Source: Gracilariopsis chorda (Eukaryota; Rhodophyta; Florideophyceae; Gracilariales; Gracilariaceae). From it: a DNA stretch of 64,000 nt. Within the stretch, counting starts at the first letter, position 1, and each line of letters opens with the position of its first letter. A model generated the notes under the pieces. The model was not told where the DNA came from, did not search any database, and saw only the letters and a list, made by a program, of their open reading frames with translations. Position numbers and translations under genes: made by a program. Below are positions 30,163 through 40,041 of the stretch, piece by piece. Location of the stretch: positions 1 to 64,000 of the forward strand of contig NBIV01000275.1 in assembly GCA_003194525.1 (NCBI GenBank), written 5' to 3'.

Positions 30163-31950
30163 ATGGGTGATAAAAGCGCGTGCTCTGTCTCCGGTTCTCC
30201 GGTAAATCCCTCTGCACCAGAGTCATCGAGCGCACAAACAACAACAACAGCCACCCTCGAAAAGGGAGAAATGAACAACGACAACAACATCAACAACAAC
30301 AGCCAACCTCCAAGGCCTCTCGGGCGATACACCACCGGTTTCCGGTCAGTTCCCCTGCCTCAGGGCGATCGACATCCGGTACCACCGGGGAATATGGCTG
30401 CTACAGCCGACCACCCCTTCGCACTACCACCTTCGGTGGGGTCCTCCGGAACCGCTCCGGCGTTCAACTGGCCAACCTACAACACTCTGGTGGGGCTCAA
30501 CCCGATGAATCGGAATCACGCGTCGCGCCTGCGCCTTGCCCCGTGGTTTCCCCCGGTCGCTGTCCTCAATGAGGGATTAGTCACCGCTTATGCGGATGGC
30601 TCAGACACCCTTCCGGGGGATCTGCCCAGAGCAGTCACCACATCGTGTGATTGGCGTCACCGGATTGCGATTCCACGTCACCACCTCCGAAGGAATTCGG
30701 GCGAGACCGTCGCTGCGGCGCAGACTGCGTTGACGCGCATGGCATACCAACGGCAGAGCCGGGCTCCATTCGATGTACCGGTCCCACCGGAGTTTGGCTT
30801 CGACGTTAGCCACTTCCGCACTCGCGGGGAGATTGGGTACGGCGACAACCTGTTCCGCCTCGAGACCCTCGCTTGGAGGATTTTCCCCGCAGCGCGGCAA
30901 GAAGCCCTTTGTTGGGAGCGACCGACTATTCGGGCAGAGTTCAGGTATCTTCCCCGGCAATACCGGTCCAACTTTCTCCAAAACTTCATCCGCTACGAGC
31001 GGCGTTGGCGATCCCGATTCGGGTATTTTATCCCGTATCAGAACGTGGAGATAGAGCGGATTGCGCCGCTTCACCGACTAGGTCGGTATGTAGCACTCCC
31101 CGAGTGGTGGCGCTTCCATGAAGCCTACCGGGGGTGCTACATAGAACTCCCGCCGGTACTTACGTACCTCGGTTCGCTGCTAATGCAGGATCCCCGGTCG
31201 GGGTTGTGGTCCGTAGTGGTTACGGAGTGGGCGGCCCGCGCTGCGGCTTATATCCTCAATGAGGCGTACGACCAGTTTCGTTTCTGGTTCCTCCCACCGC
31301 GTGTGCGGGCAGCGATCCGCAATTTGGATCTTCGCATCCCCGTTGGGGGCCAGGCCAACAATGAAGAGGTCCTCCAATTACTTGGGTACATCGACAGCGT
31401 TAGCTGGAGTGAGGTCCCGCTGGAGCAAAGCGGTCGTCTGGATGGCGGCAGCGGTAACACCGGTGGTCCGGGACTCGGTAGAAACACCGCCCTTGCGGGG
31501 GATTTTATCTACTTCGACCCCTGGGAGTTCCGGGAAATTTCCTCCGAGGAGGCGCGCCAGCTTCGCGATACGCCCCAGCATGTGCCGGAAGACCACCCTG
31601 TTGGGTACGTCGATTCTGACGACTACTACCACGCATATGGCGGGGATGACCCAATGGTCGATAACGAACCGGAAGAACCCGGGGAGATGGACGTAGAGGA
31701 AACCGGCGCTAGCGCGGAAGCTTTCCCAGAGGGGGTATCTCCGGCCGAGCCGGCTGCTGACCCTTCGGCGGCAAGTGCCGGATCTTCTATCCCCAGCGGG
31801 GTGACGGCGAATGAAAACGAGATCATCGCACGTTTTCTCCGGGGTGCCGGTCTGAGCGCTGCCGAGGTATCGGGGGATGTCACCACCATGGCGGAGGCGT
31901 TGGCCTACCGCCTCGCTGGTGGTTACGCCCCGGACGATGGGGGTGAGTGA
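30163..31950 (+). CDS. Antisense ORF of gypsy G1, 595 codons, unknown function
   Basis: Intact ORF from the ATG at 30163 (MGDKSACSVSGSPVNPSAPE) to TGA at 31948, on the strand opposite gag-pol and wholly inside the element. Residues 1-90 are Ser/Thr/Asn-rich. About 150-390 form a compact-looking domain rich in Arg, Trp, Tyr and Phe (RAEFRYLPRQYRSNFLQNFI, RYVALPEWWRFHEAYRG, VLTYLGSLLMQD). About 440-595 are acidic and Pro/Ala-rich, ending YRLAGGYAPDDGGE. I see no signal peptide, membrane helix, zinc finger or envelope-like feature. It stays open although pol of the same element is broken. A probable C-terminal relative lies at 53066-53446 in G2. Antisense ORFs are known in some plant LTR elements; this family I do not recognise. 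Confidence 0.75.
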   Translation: MGDKSACSVSGSPVNPSAPESSSAQTTTTATLEKGEMNNDNNINNNSQPPRPLGRYTTGFRSVPLPQGDRHPVPPGNMAATADHPFALPPSVGSSGTAPAFNWPTYNTLVGLNPMNRNHASRLRLAPWFPPVAVLNEGLVTAYADGSDTLPGDLPRAVTTSCDWRHRIAIPRHHLRRNSGETVAAAQTALTRMAYQRQSRAPFDVPVPPEFGFDVSHFRTRGEIGYGDNLFRLETLAWRIFPAARQEALCWERPTIRAEFRYLPRQYRSNFLQNFIRYERRWRSRFGYFIPYQNVEIERIAPLHRLGRYVALPEWWRFHEAYRGCYIELPPVLTYLGSLLMQDPRSGLWSVVVTEWAARAAAYILNEAYDQFRFWFLPPRVRAAIRNLDLRIPVGGQANNEEVLQLLGYIDSVSWSEVPLEQSGRLDGGSGNTGGPGLGRNTALAGDFIYFDPWEFREISSEEARQLRDTPQHVPEDHPVGYVDSDDYYHAYGGDDPMVDNEPEEPGEMDVEETGASAEAFPEGVSPAEPAADPSAASAGSSIPSGVTANENEIIARFLRGAGLSAAEVSGDVTTMAEALAYRLAGGYAPDDGGE

Positions 31951-32137
31951 GCCCCTTTTGTCCAGTTTCCTGGTGTTCCTTCCCTGGCTATGCCAGTTAG
32001 TGTAGTGTAGTATGGAGCTTGCTGCTCCACTAGGTAAACTTTCCCGTCTCGGATGGTGATTTCCAATTAGAATTCCCCGTCTTGGACGGACTTTCCCTTG
32101 CTATCCCTTCTTACTGCCCTCCGCTCGCGCGGCAGCG

Positions 32138-32764
32138 TTACCCAACTTGGGCATTAACCAGCGTGGCTGGGGCTGCAGTTCCCGTTTGACGGTGGTATCG
32201 CACGACCTGCGATCGTGGGAGGTGTTCAATTGGCTCCCACGTATCCCCACTGGGGTCATACCCGTACCAGCGGACGCGGTATTGTAGAATACCATCCTGG
32301 TCCCAGGTGTGTCCGACAAGTCGGTCTACCACGAACTCTCGTTCGTAGACCTGCAGGCCGTGCCGGGTGGTGGTTATATTCCCTTCCGAGGTTTGTCCAC
32401 TGTGCGGTATATTACCCACTATCCGGGTTGTCGGCGATGTCTCCGGCGTTGCCGTGCGCTGTCCTAGTAGCCGCTGCTCATGCGGGAAAATATCCCTCAA
32501 GAGGGTGTGTGGCGTCACGGTTTTCACCGGCAAGTCATTCCCCATAGAGGCGCCGTTGTTCCCGTCATCACGGTAGGCCGGGCGAGCCGCCAGTCGGCGG
32601 GGGACTTGAAATCCGCGAGTGTGGTCTTCTTCGCGAACCGCGAGCTTGCGGGGTTCTTGCCGCGTATCCGGGAACGGCGTTTGCGACATCCCCTGCGGGG
32701 TCCCGTGCGACACGGTGATTGGTAAGCGTTCCGCCTCCCTGCCAGGTGCACGAGCGCTCTGCAC
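32138..32764 (-). CDS. G1 chromodomain and C-terminal tail of pol
   Basis: The minus-strand frame ends with a chromodomain: REFVVDRLVGHTWDQDGI, then LQYRVRWYGYDPSGDTWEPI and EHLPRSQVVRYHRQ, with the aromatic residues expected (F/Y, W, W). Chromodomains at the integrase C-terminus of chromoviruses direct insertion to marked chromatin. This frame is offset from the integrase frame; the two overlap between 32524 and 32764, so a frameshift near 32740 separates them. Confidence 0.85.
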   Translation of the reverse strand: MQSARAPGREAERLPITVSHGTPQGMSQTPFPDTRQEPRKLAVREEDHTRGFQVPRRLAARPAYRDDGNNGASMGNDLPVKTVTPHTLLRDIFPHEQRLLGQRTATPETSPTTRIVGNIPHSGQTSEGNITTTRHGLQVYEREFVVDRLVGHTWDQDGILQYRVRWYGYDPSGDTWEPIEHLPRSQVVRYHRQTGTAAPATLVNAQVG

Positions 32765-34776
32765 CTACGTTCCGACGACGCCGTGGTGTCCCTGGTTTCG
32801 GACGGGTTGTCTGGGGCTAACTCCGATACACCGGTATTTTGGTCAAAATTCCCCTTTGGGGGGTGCCGGGCAGGTGCCGATGACACCCTTTTCAGGTGAA
32901 TTGCCGCTAAGCGCGGTGCAATATCTCCATGAGAAGGAGCAGCGTCCGGTACGAGCGGTTTCGAGCGTGCGATGGCGCGCGTTTTTCCCGAGTTCCTCGG
33001 TTCTTCGCCGCAGCGTTGCGGGGATCGGCGCAAATTATTCCCCGGAGCGGGGGCTTCTATTCCGTCGACGACGGGAGGCGTTTCCGGCGCTTGCGCGCCA
33101 GGGCCTGAAGCTTCGACTGCGGCTTGGCTGCCTTTTTCCCCAAGAGGCGTGTGGGTATTTCTCTGTGAGGCTGGCGTATCTGGACGCCTCTTCTCCGCGG
33201 GGGCTTCTGCCAATGGTGGCTTTGATGCATCGCTCTGCTCAGGGGGTTGGGGGCAATCTTCACTATACTCCCGTAGCGGGGATCCTTCCCTAACAGGGGT
33301 GTGCGGTAGTTGCACTTCAACTTCCCGTATGGCACGGTATACTTCCTGCGTTTGTGGCGATGCCTTCGGGGATGGATCGGGCGATTGCATTTCCGCTGCT
33401 GCGGTATTGGAGGGAGGCTTCCCGTTTTCTCGTGACAAACGGTGTATTTGCCGCTTTTGCAGGCCCTGCGCGTCGGGTTCCTGTTGCACAGCACTGCCCG
33501 AGAACGGGGGATTAGTGTCGCGTGACATACTCCGTGCTCCACGGTCAGTGTTCCGTATGTTACGGTGTGTTTCCCGTTGCGACGGCCATATCGTTCCTCG
33601 AAAACGAGTGTTCTCCTCCCCCTTCTTTGACGGAGCGGCGGGATAAGGGATAACATTCCCCGCCTGGCGGGTATAAATGCGCACCAGTGGGGCAGACGTG
33701 GTAGAGGCGGGCGCTGAGAGGCCCGAACTACCCGGCTGAGCTGGTGAGTCCGATAGGGTCAGTAGGTCTGAGAGTCCCCGGCTGGGGTGTCGTAGTACCG
33801 TAGGCCTAGTACTCCCGGATGGTTCCGGTGTTGCAGAGTCCGTAGAAATGGGGTTGCCTGGATCCAGGACTACCTCTGACGAGGGAGGAGGGGCAAGGAC
33901 AACACGATCACGGGAGATCCGTTCGTGCGTGTCGCCCATCTCTACCACGACAGTGTCGGTGTTCACAGAGATGACCTTGAATGGTCCATCCGCCACAGGC
34001 GAGAGTTTATGGCGCTTTTCCCGTTCCGGGTTGTGGTACTCCTTCCTGATGAAGATGTAGTTATTCGCCCGAATCGGGGACGGTTTCCCTTGCAAGCGAG
34101 CATCAAAATCCCGCTTGTAAGCGGCTTCGGCCCGTGCCATCGACATCCGCGCAGCGGGGACCAGCTTGGAAAGCCATTGCTTCCGTTGCTGCCGGTAGGT
34201 ACCCACAGATGGGAAATTTTCCAAGGTAGCTTGGGGTTTCACCGCCACAGGCGGGGGTGTTCTAGATAGAACCAACTCGAATGGCGAAACTCCGGTAGTC
34301 CGGTGTACCTGCGTATTGTACGCGTAGGTTACCGTATCAGCGTACATGTCCCAGTTCTTTGGGTGGTCTGTGACGTAGGAACGTAACGCTGCGAGTAACG
34401 TCCGGTTAAACCGTTCAACTTGCCCATTACACTGGGGGTGGTAGGTAGTCGTGAACAAGTTCTTGACATCCAGGATGCGACAAACATCCTGGAAGAACTT
34501 GCTCACTAACTGTTTCCCGTTATCGGAGAGCACTTCCACAGGGGGACCGTAGACGAAAATCCAGTGCGTCACCAGAGCCTGGGCCACCGTGAGAGCGGTT
34601 ATCCTCCGAAGAGGGACAGTCCGTACCAGCTTAGAAAAGCGGTCGGTAATGACAAGTGGAAACTTGTTTCCACGTTTCGTGGTGAGTAGTGGTCCGAGAA
34701 TATCGATCGCAATAAACTCGAGCGGCGCCCTTGCGGGGAATAGTTTCATCTTCTTCGCATTTTTGCGGAGTTTCAC
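32524..34776 (-). CDS. G1 integrase and long low-complexity linker
   Basis: Continues the frame of the zinc-binding region after a TAG at 34789. The integrase core has FIAIDILGPL, VLSDNGKQLVSKFF and NGQVERFNRTLLAAL, giving an intact D-D-E. A GPY/F-like region follows (HKLSPVADGPFKVISVNTDT). After about residue 300 the protein becomes a 400-residue Pro/Ser/Glu/Arg-rich linker up to the frameshift before the chromodomain. Integrases of this type are usually much shorter between core and chromodomain. Confidence 0.88.
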   Translation of the reverse strand: MKLRKNAKKMKLFPARAPLEFIAIDILGPLLTTKRGNKFPLVITDRFSKLVRTVPLRRITALTVAQALVTHWIFVYGPPVEVLSDNGKQLVSKFFQDVCRILDVKNLFTTTYHPQCNGQVERFNRTLLAALRSYVTDHPKNWDMYADTVTYAYNTQVHRTTGVSPFELVLSRTPPPVAVKPQATLENFPSVGTYRQQRKQWLSKLVPAARMSMARAEAAYKRDFDARLQGKPSPIRANNYIFIRKEYHNPEREKRHKLSPVADGPFKVISVNTDTVVVEMGDTHERISRDRVVLAPPPSSEVVLDPGNPISTDSATPEPSGSTRPTVLRHPSRGLSDLLTLSDSPAQPGSSGLSAPASTTSAPLVRIYTRQAGNVIPYPAAPSKKGEENTRFRGTIWPSQRETHRNIRNTDRGARSMSRDTNPPFSGSAVQQEPDAQGLQKRQIHRLSRENGKPPSNTAAAEMQSPDPSPKASPQTQEVYRAIREVEVQLPHTPVREGSPLREYSEDCPQPPEQSDASKPPLAEAPAEKRRPDTPASQRNTHTPLGEKGSQAAVEASGPGAQAPETPPVVDGIEAPAPGNNLRRSPQRCGEEPRNSGKTRAIARSKPLVPDAAPSHGDIAPRLAAIHLKRVSSAPARHPPKGNFDQNTGVSELAPDNPSETRDTTASSERRCRALVHLAGRRNAYQSPCRTGPRRGCRKRRSRIRGKNPASSRFAKKTTLADFKSPADWRLARPTVMTGTTAPLWGMTCR

Positions 34777-34788
34777 GCAATTCTTCGC

Positions 34789-36997
34789 CTATTTGCTACA
34801 GAGCCGCACGGTTGCGTAGCAATCCACAGCCATGGCGGGCCAATAGAAATCCCTTCGCAGGGTTACGTAGAGTTTCCTCCCACCTGGGTGACCTCCAATG
34901 GGGGCATAGCGTGATAGATGTAACACCCGCGACTGCAGGGAATGAGGTACCACAATCTGTGGGCGGGCTTCGACCTTCCTTACGAGATAGCCTTTGTCAT
35001 TTATCCCGAAAGGGAGATCTTCACCACCGTTGATACGGGCACGAAGCCTCGTACAGAATGGGTCGGCGAATTGTTCTCGGATCATTTCTTCCGGTGATAC
35101 CGGTACAAAGTTTCCCGGTAACGGGTTCTCAGATTCATCTTGCGATGCGAGTAGTTCGTCAAAGTCAGCATCCTCGTCCCAGTTTTCTGGCCCAGCCTCG
35201 ACGGCACATTCCAGATCATCCGGGTCTATAGCCATGAAACATGGGACTTCATCATCCTCCGTTGGGAGTGCTTCCCCACTTGTGGGTAACTGCGACAGAG
35301 CGTCGGCTTGGGTGTTCTGCGCACCCTTTCTGTAAATGACTTGAAAGTCATATTCCGCGAGGCAGAGTCTCCAGCGCATGAGGCAAAGTGAACTCCCATA
35401 AGGAAGGGGCGCAGAGTGGTCATCGCCCATACGACGGCGAGGCACTCTTTCTCTGATACGGAGTAGTTCCGCTCATGAACATTGAGCGAGCGCGACCAAT
35501 AACCAATTGGGTGTCGTTCCCCTCGGGGGTGGTTTGAAAAAGAGCACACCCGACTTGGTAGTCGCTCGAGTCCGTATCTACGGAGTATGGCAACCCAAGT
35601 TTTGGGAGATGTAGGATTGGTGCTGATGTGACAGCCTCCTTCAATGCGTTAAAGGCTTCCGATTGCTCGGGCGTAAATGTTCCCAGTTTTGGGGGGTTCC
35701 CTTTTCGAAACAACGCGTTCAGGGGCGCCGCGGTATCCGAAAAGTTCGGGATAAACCGTCGATAGACGTTGACCAGCCCCAAAAAGGAGCGCAGTTCCGT
35801 TTGAGTACGGGGCTCTTTCGCCTCAACGAGGGATTTGACTCGAGCTCTCTCGATCGCTAACCGCCCAGAACGGATAATGTGACCCAGATACTTCACATTA
35901 TCTGTGAAAAACTCGCATTTCCTCAACTTGAGGGTAATTCCCGCATCGCGGAGTACGGTCAGCACGTCTCGGACATGAGTGAGATGGTCGTCCAACGAGT
36001 TGGAGAAGATGATAATATCATCAAGGTAGACCAGACAACTCCGCCACTTAAAGCGGTTGAGTAGAATATCTACTGCACGCTGGAAGGTGGCGGGGGCGTT
36101 GGTTAACCCAAATGGCATCCGCTTGAAGCGGTACGTTCCTGCGTGGCAGGTGAATGCGGTTTTGTCGCGATCCTCCTGTGTGACAGGTACTTGCCAATAT
36201 CCCCAATTGGCATCAAGGGCCGTGAACACGGTGGCGTCTCCAAGGGAGTCAATACACTCGTCCATGCGAAGGATAGGGTACGTGTCCCTAACGGTCACGG
36301 CATTGAGCCGGCGGTAGTCGACACAGAACCTCCAGGTTCCGTCGGCCTTTAAAGCCAGTACAACTGGGGATGCCCAGGGTGATTTAGTGTGCTCAATCAC
36401 ACCTGCGCGGAGCATCTTGTCCACTTGGGACTGCTCCTCTTCCCGAGCTTTTGGACCTGCCCTGTAAGGGGGTTGTGCAACCGGTCGCGCACCGGGGATT
36501 AAATCGATCCGGTGTTCCGTTGCGTTAATCTCGCCAAGCGAGCCATCCCACATTGTGGTGAAATCCCGTAACATGGTACGGAGTTTGTCGCGGTGCGACT
36601 CTGACACATGGCTGAAGTCCAGCGCTTTAAGCGCCTTTTCCGGATCAATTCGGTCGTTGCTCGATGGAGCATTGCCCTGTGGAACAGGTGTGGTTCGCAA
36701 TTCCGAGTTACTCGGTGTGTTCGACGCTGACGTAGCGGTTTCCTCCCCCTCCTTAGACTTGACGTCTTCGGACGGTGGGACGAACTCCTCAGAAGAGGTG
36801 GTAACTCCGAGTACATCGGCGGCTGTCATCTTCGTTGGCAGCATTCCCATAGGATGGGGGGTTACACTCCCAATTACTTGGTGTTTCACCAGATACTGGG
36901 GGTGTTTGCCAAGGTTGGCAACCAATATCCGGAAAGGAACATCCGGGGAAGTGGAGACAATTTCATTAGCCAGCGCCAGCTGGGATTTCTCGTACAA
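34789..36997 (-). pseudogene. G1 reverse transcriptase and RNase H, frameshifted
   Basis: The minus-strand frame 36997-35420 contains gypsy reverse transcriptase: SPWASPVVLALKADGTWRFC, VDYRRLNAVT, ALDANWGYWQVPV, MPFGLTNAPATFQRA, the YLDDIIIF active site, and SFLGLVNVYRRFIPNF. A frameshift near 35525 leads to the RNase H start ([19 protein letters not shown]). A deletion of about 60 nt near 35385 then removes the region that holds TDHSCLRW in G2. The last frame resumes as [20 protein letters not shown], followed by the zinc-binding region and TAG 34789. Confidence 0.9.
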
Positions 36998-37764
36998 CTA
37001 GGCGAGGGATTGTATAACCCAAAGACCGTGTTGACGGGAATTTACCTGCACCCAGACTTGGGACCCAGCCGGTATAGAAACCGAGGCAGCGACGTGGAGC
37101 TTGGTGGAATCGCGGGACGCAGGCGGTGGTTCCTGCGCAGCAGGGAGCGGAACTTGTTTCCGAGAGGACCACTTTAGCGGGTGGCGAACAATCGGAACCG
37201 ACGATCCGTCGTCAAGTTCTACACGCCTGAGGCGCGGCCTGATTGCGTCGACAAATCTGTCGCAGTAATCACATCCCAGTATGACTGGTGCTGCCAATGA
37301 ACGGCAAACGATGAAGTCCAACTTCACCACAGAGGTACCAAGTCTCACGACGAGGTCCACTATGCCCACCGTTTGTAACGGATTGTTGTTCGCATCCGAA
37401 ATGTCGGGGACCGCGTCAGAGCGGATACGAGACCGCACAAGCTGGGGTAACAATGATTCCACAACAAAGTTGGGGCCTGCACCTGTATCCAGGACGGTGA
37501 GAAACCTCACCATAAACTAGGGGTCAAGGCCAAGGTCGGCATAGACCTTATAGTTGCGCTTGGCTAAGACCAAGACTCTACCGGGAATCCGGGGATTTTT
37601 ACTCCGTATCCACGGGCGACGCAACACACCGAGGTGCGCAGAGTCCGCGTCAGCGGTGTCTTCCCTCGAGAGGACTTTCACCGGGGAGCGCGGCGAGGAC
37701 GCCTCGGGCGCCAACAGCCTCGTTTTTGAGGACGCCTCTCCCAAAGGGGAGACTCCCTCAGTTA
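36998..37764 (-). pseudogene. G1 pol N-terminus and protease, two TAG stops
   Basis: The pol frame is open through and beyond the gag stop (-1 relative to gag). It reads VLRRPWIRSKNPRIPGRVLV, then a TAG at 37517 where G2 has Gln, then the retropepsin core FLTVLDTGAGPNFV with the catalytic DTG. VILGCDYCDRF follows. A second TAG at 36998 stands where G2 has Ser, and the reverse transcriptase frame follows directly. Without the two stops this would be continuous with the reverse transcriptase. Confidence 0.87.
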
Positions 37765-37774
37765 GTTTTCCGCC
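37755..37774 (-). promoter_or_regulatory. Putative -1 frameshift site, G1 gag/pol
   Basis: Gag ends GCG GAA AAC TAA (TAA at 37762-37764). The -1 frame reads GGA AAA CTA ACT GAG and stays open into pol. CTCCCCTTTGGGAG, a 5-bp hairpin, lies about 12 nt after the stop. G2 has the same CGGAAAACTAA at its gag end. The slippery sequence is not a classical heptamer, so the mechanism is inferred. Confidence 0.5.
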
Positions 37775-39936
37775 TTCGGCGGTGGGTTGGTTTCCTCGAC
37801 GACGAGTGCTTCATCCCGTTGACGGGGGTTTCTATCCGCATAAGCGGGGGTTGCAACGGATGGTTGCGTGATCTCCCGAATCGGGGTGTATGAAGCTTGC
37901 CGCGCACGCGGGGTCTGTGGTAGGGCATGGAAAAAGTCCGTTTTAGCACGGAGGTAGGAAGCCGTCGGGACGGAACGTTTCTCCTCTGAAGTGAGGGCCT
38001 CATAATTTGCCACTACCATGGCCATATCCTTCAGTGAACAAATACACTGAGGTGAGGTATGGCCATGGGCATAGCACAGGTTGCAAATGAGAGCCAATAC
38101 CGCGACACGCGGATTATTATTCCGAGTATCGCAGAAGCGAACTGCAGGGCGGGTGTCAGTCCATCCAGGCCGTTGATAACGGGATTGACCGTTTGAAAAC
38201 GGGAGTCGTTGGGGTTGGACCCGACCGTTACCACCGTATAGAACGGGATCTTCTGTTCCCGTATCACGGGTCATCTCCGTCGTTGACGGCAAATCACTGG
38301 TGGATATCGACACATCATCCCCCTGCACTAAATCCACGGTATCAAATCCCTGTCCAGGGTTCTCATCCACAGTTAGCGGGAGTGTGGAAGCTTTGCTTTC
38401 CAGCAACAACGCCTTGGCGGATTTAGACCGATGGTTCGGAGTTCTTGCACGAAGTGCATCACCTTCCGCTCGAACGTGTTGGACCAGCTCAAGATAGGTG
38501 ATCCCCCGCTTGTCCTCCCGGTAACGGGTAACTAAACTCCGGATTGCCGGGTCAAGACCATCGATGAACATGGTATTGCGCTCCCCAGCGGGGTATCCGT
38601 TACCACATCTGTGAAAAGCCTTGTTAAGGCGCACCAAGTAATCGGTCTCGGTCTCTCCAGCACGCTGGCATGTATCTCGCAAAGCGAGGATAGCCTGCTG
38701 AATAGCGGTGTTTGTGGCGTAGGAGCGCAGTAGATACTGCACAGCCTCCGGCCAGCAAGTAACTCCTCCCTCAAAGGCACGAGAAGATCCTCTGACAGAG
38801 GTGTATTGGTCCTCCGCTACTTCCCGTAAGAAATACGTTAAAGCCAAATAGGCTTGTCCCTCATTCATACCGAGAATATCGGCCTCCGCTACAAAGCGGG
38901 ATAAGAAATCTAGTACCAGGACTGGGTCCTCTCCAGTAAAATACTGGTTGCGGAGCGAGAGCTGCATTCTCTTAATGCATACTCGCACCTTTCCCGTACC
39001 ACGGGGCGTACGTCCAAGTGACGAATCTTCGAGCCGGTAGTACCGGTATGATAAAATCTTCCGGTAATCCGGGTTTGTCGGTTTCAATTCCCGTAGACCG
39101 GGGTGTATTCTCCGCTTCTGGTGGGCGCGGATCACACCTTCAGTGGCCAATGACCGCTTCGAGCGGGAGGAGTAGCCTCGCTTCTCGTCCTCCGAGTCGG
39201 AGTCCGAGGAGCTCGAGCTAACCGAATGGTTTCGGGATGAGTCCGAAGATGTCGAAGAATCGGAGTCCGAATATTTTCGGTGGTGTTTCCGTCGATGACG
39301 GCATTTCTTCTTCCCAGCAAGCTGGTCGTTGTGCGATGCCTCGTTTACCGAATCATCCGGGGATGGTTTGTCCATGAGGACGAACTGCTCCAGCGTCTCC
39401 AGGCGGGCACCAATCCGATCAAATCGGGCTTTAACTTCTTCGATGAAGGGGGCGGGTTGTCCCAAACTCTCCAACACGGAGTTGACTTCAGACCGTAGAA
39501 TATGGAGTTCCTCGGCAACCTCCTTTACGGGAGTTGCCAAGACCACCTCTTGGAGGGATTTTAGTTCCCCTACAAGGGTGTCATGGGCGGTCCACAGAGC
39601 GCGGACCTGGGATTCCAGGGAAGTCCCCTGGGGGGTGGTATCGCCCGTTCCACGGGGGTTTGAAGCCGTGACAGCGGGAGCGGGCCGGGGTGTTTGGGGC
39701 ACTGCGGCAACAGCCGGAGTCGATGCTGCATTCCCCTCCGGGGGTGATGACGAGGGCAAAAGGAGGTTCCGGGGTTCCCGGTCGGGGGTATCATTCCGCG
39801 ATGAAGCGGCGCCAGCACGGCTGGAGCTTGTCTGTATAGGGATATGGGGTACGAACCGAACTTCGGAAGTGTCCGCGTTGTCGCGGGAGCGACTACGCGT
39901 AACCACTGGCTCCGCATCGGAGGGATTTCTCGACAT
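37762..39936 (-). CDS. G1 gag, intact 724 codons
   Basis: ATG at 39936 (MSRNPSDAEPVVTRSRSRD). A Pro/Ser-rich N-terminus is followed by a predicted coiled coil (residues about 107-165, LESQVRALWTAHDTLVGELK), a Ser/Asp/Arg-rich segment (about 220-260), and a capsid-like helical region (YFTGEDPVLVLDFLSRFVAE, ETETDYLVRLNKAFHRCGNG). One CCHC knuckle CNLCYAHGHTSPQC lies near residue 618. No internal stop. The basic C-terminus ends PPPKAEN. Retroelement capsid/nucleocapsid polyprotein. Confidence 0.92.
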   Translation of the reverse strand: MSRNPSDAEPVVTRSRSRDNADTSEVRFVPHIPIQTSSSRAGAASSRNDTPDREPRNLLLPSSSPPEGNAASTPAVAAVPQTPRPAPAVTASNPRGTGDTTPQGTSLESQVRALWTAHDTLVGELKSLQEVVLATPVKEVAEELHILRSEVNSVLESLGQPAPFIEEVKARFDRIGARLETLEQFVLMDKPSPDDSVNEASHNDQLAGKKKCRHRRKHHRKYSDSDSSTSSDSSRNHSVSSSSSDSDSEDEKRGYSSRSKRSLATEGVIRAHQKRRIHPGLRELKPTNPDYRKILSYRYYRLEDSSLGRTPRGTGKVRVCIKRMQLSLRNQYFTGEDPVLVLDFLSRFVAEADILGMNEGQAYLALTYFLREVAEDQYTSVRGSSRAFEGGVTCWPEAVQYLLRSYATNTAIQQAILALRDTCQRAGETETDYLVRLNKAFHRCGNGYPAGERNTMFIDGLDPAIRSLVTRYREDKRGITYLELVQHVRAEGDALRARTPNHRSKSAKALLLESKASTLPLTVDENPGQGFDTVDLVQGDDVSISTSDLPSTTEMTRDTGTEDPVLYGGNGRVQPQRLPFSNGQSRYQRPGWTDTRPAVRFCDTRNNNPRVAVLALICNLCYAHGHTSPQCICSLKDMAMVVANYEALTSEEKRSVPTASYLRAKTDFFHALPQTPRARQASYTPIREITQPSVATPAYADRNPRQRDEALVVEETNPPPKAEN

Positions 39937-40041
39937 GAGAAAATACCAATACGACGGGAAACGATCACGGAACTTCTTTTAAATAAAAACAAACCTCGTA
40001 AGAGGGAAAACAAAAACCGATTCTAAGTCAGGAGACCACTT

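Noticed and set aside
33057..33656. ORFs opposite the G1 integrase linker (about 200-220 codons)
   Set aside because: Both strands of this repetitive, GC-rich linker are open in several frames; composition is low-complexity and nothing is conserved in G2.
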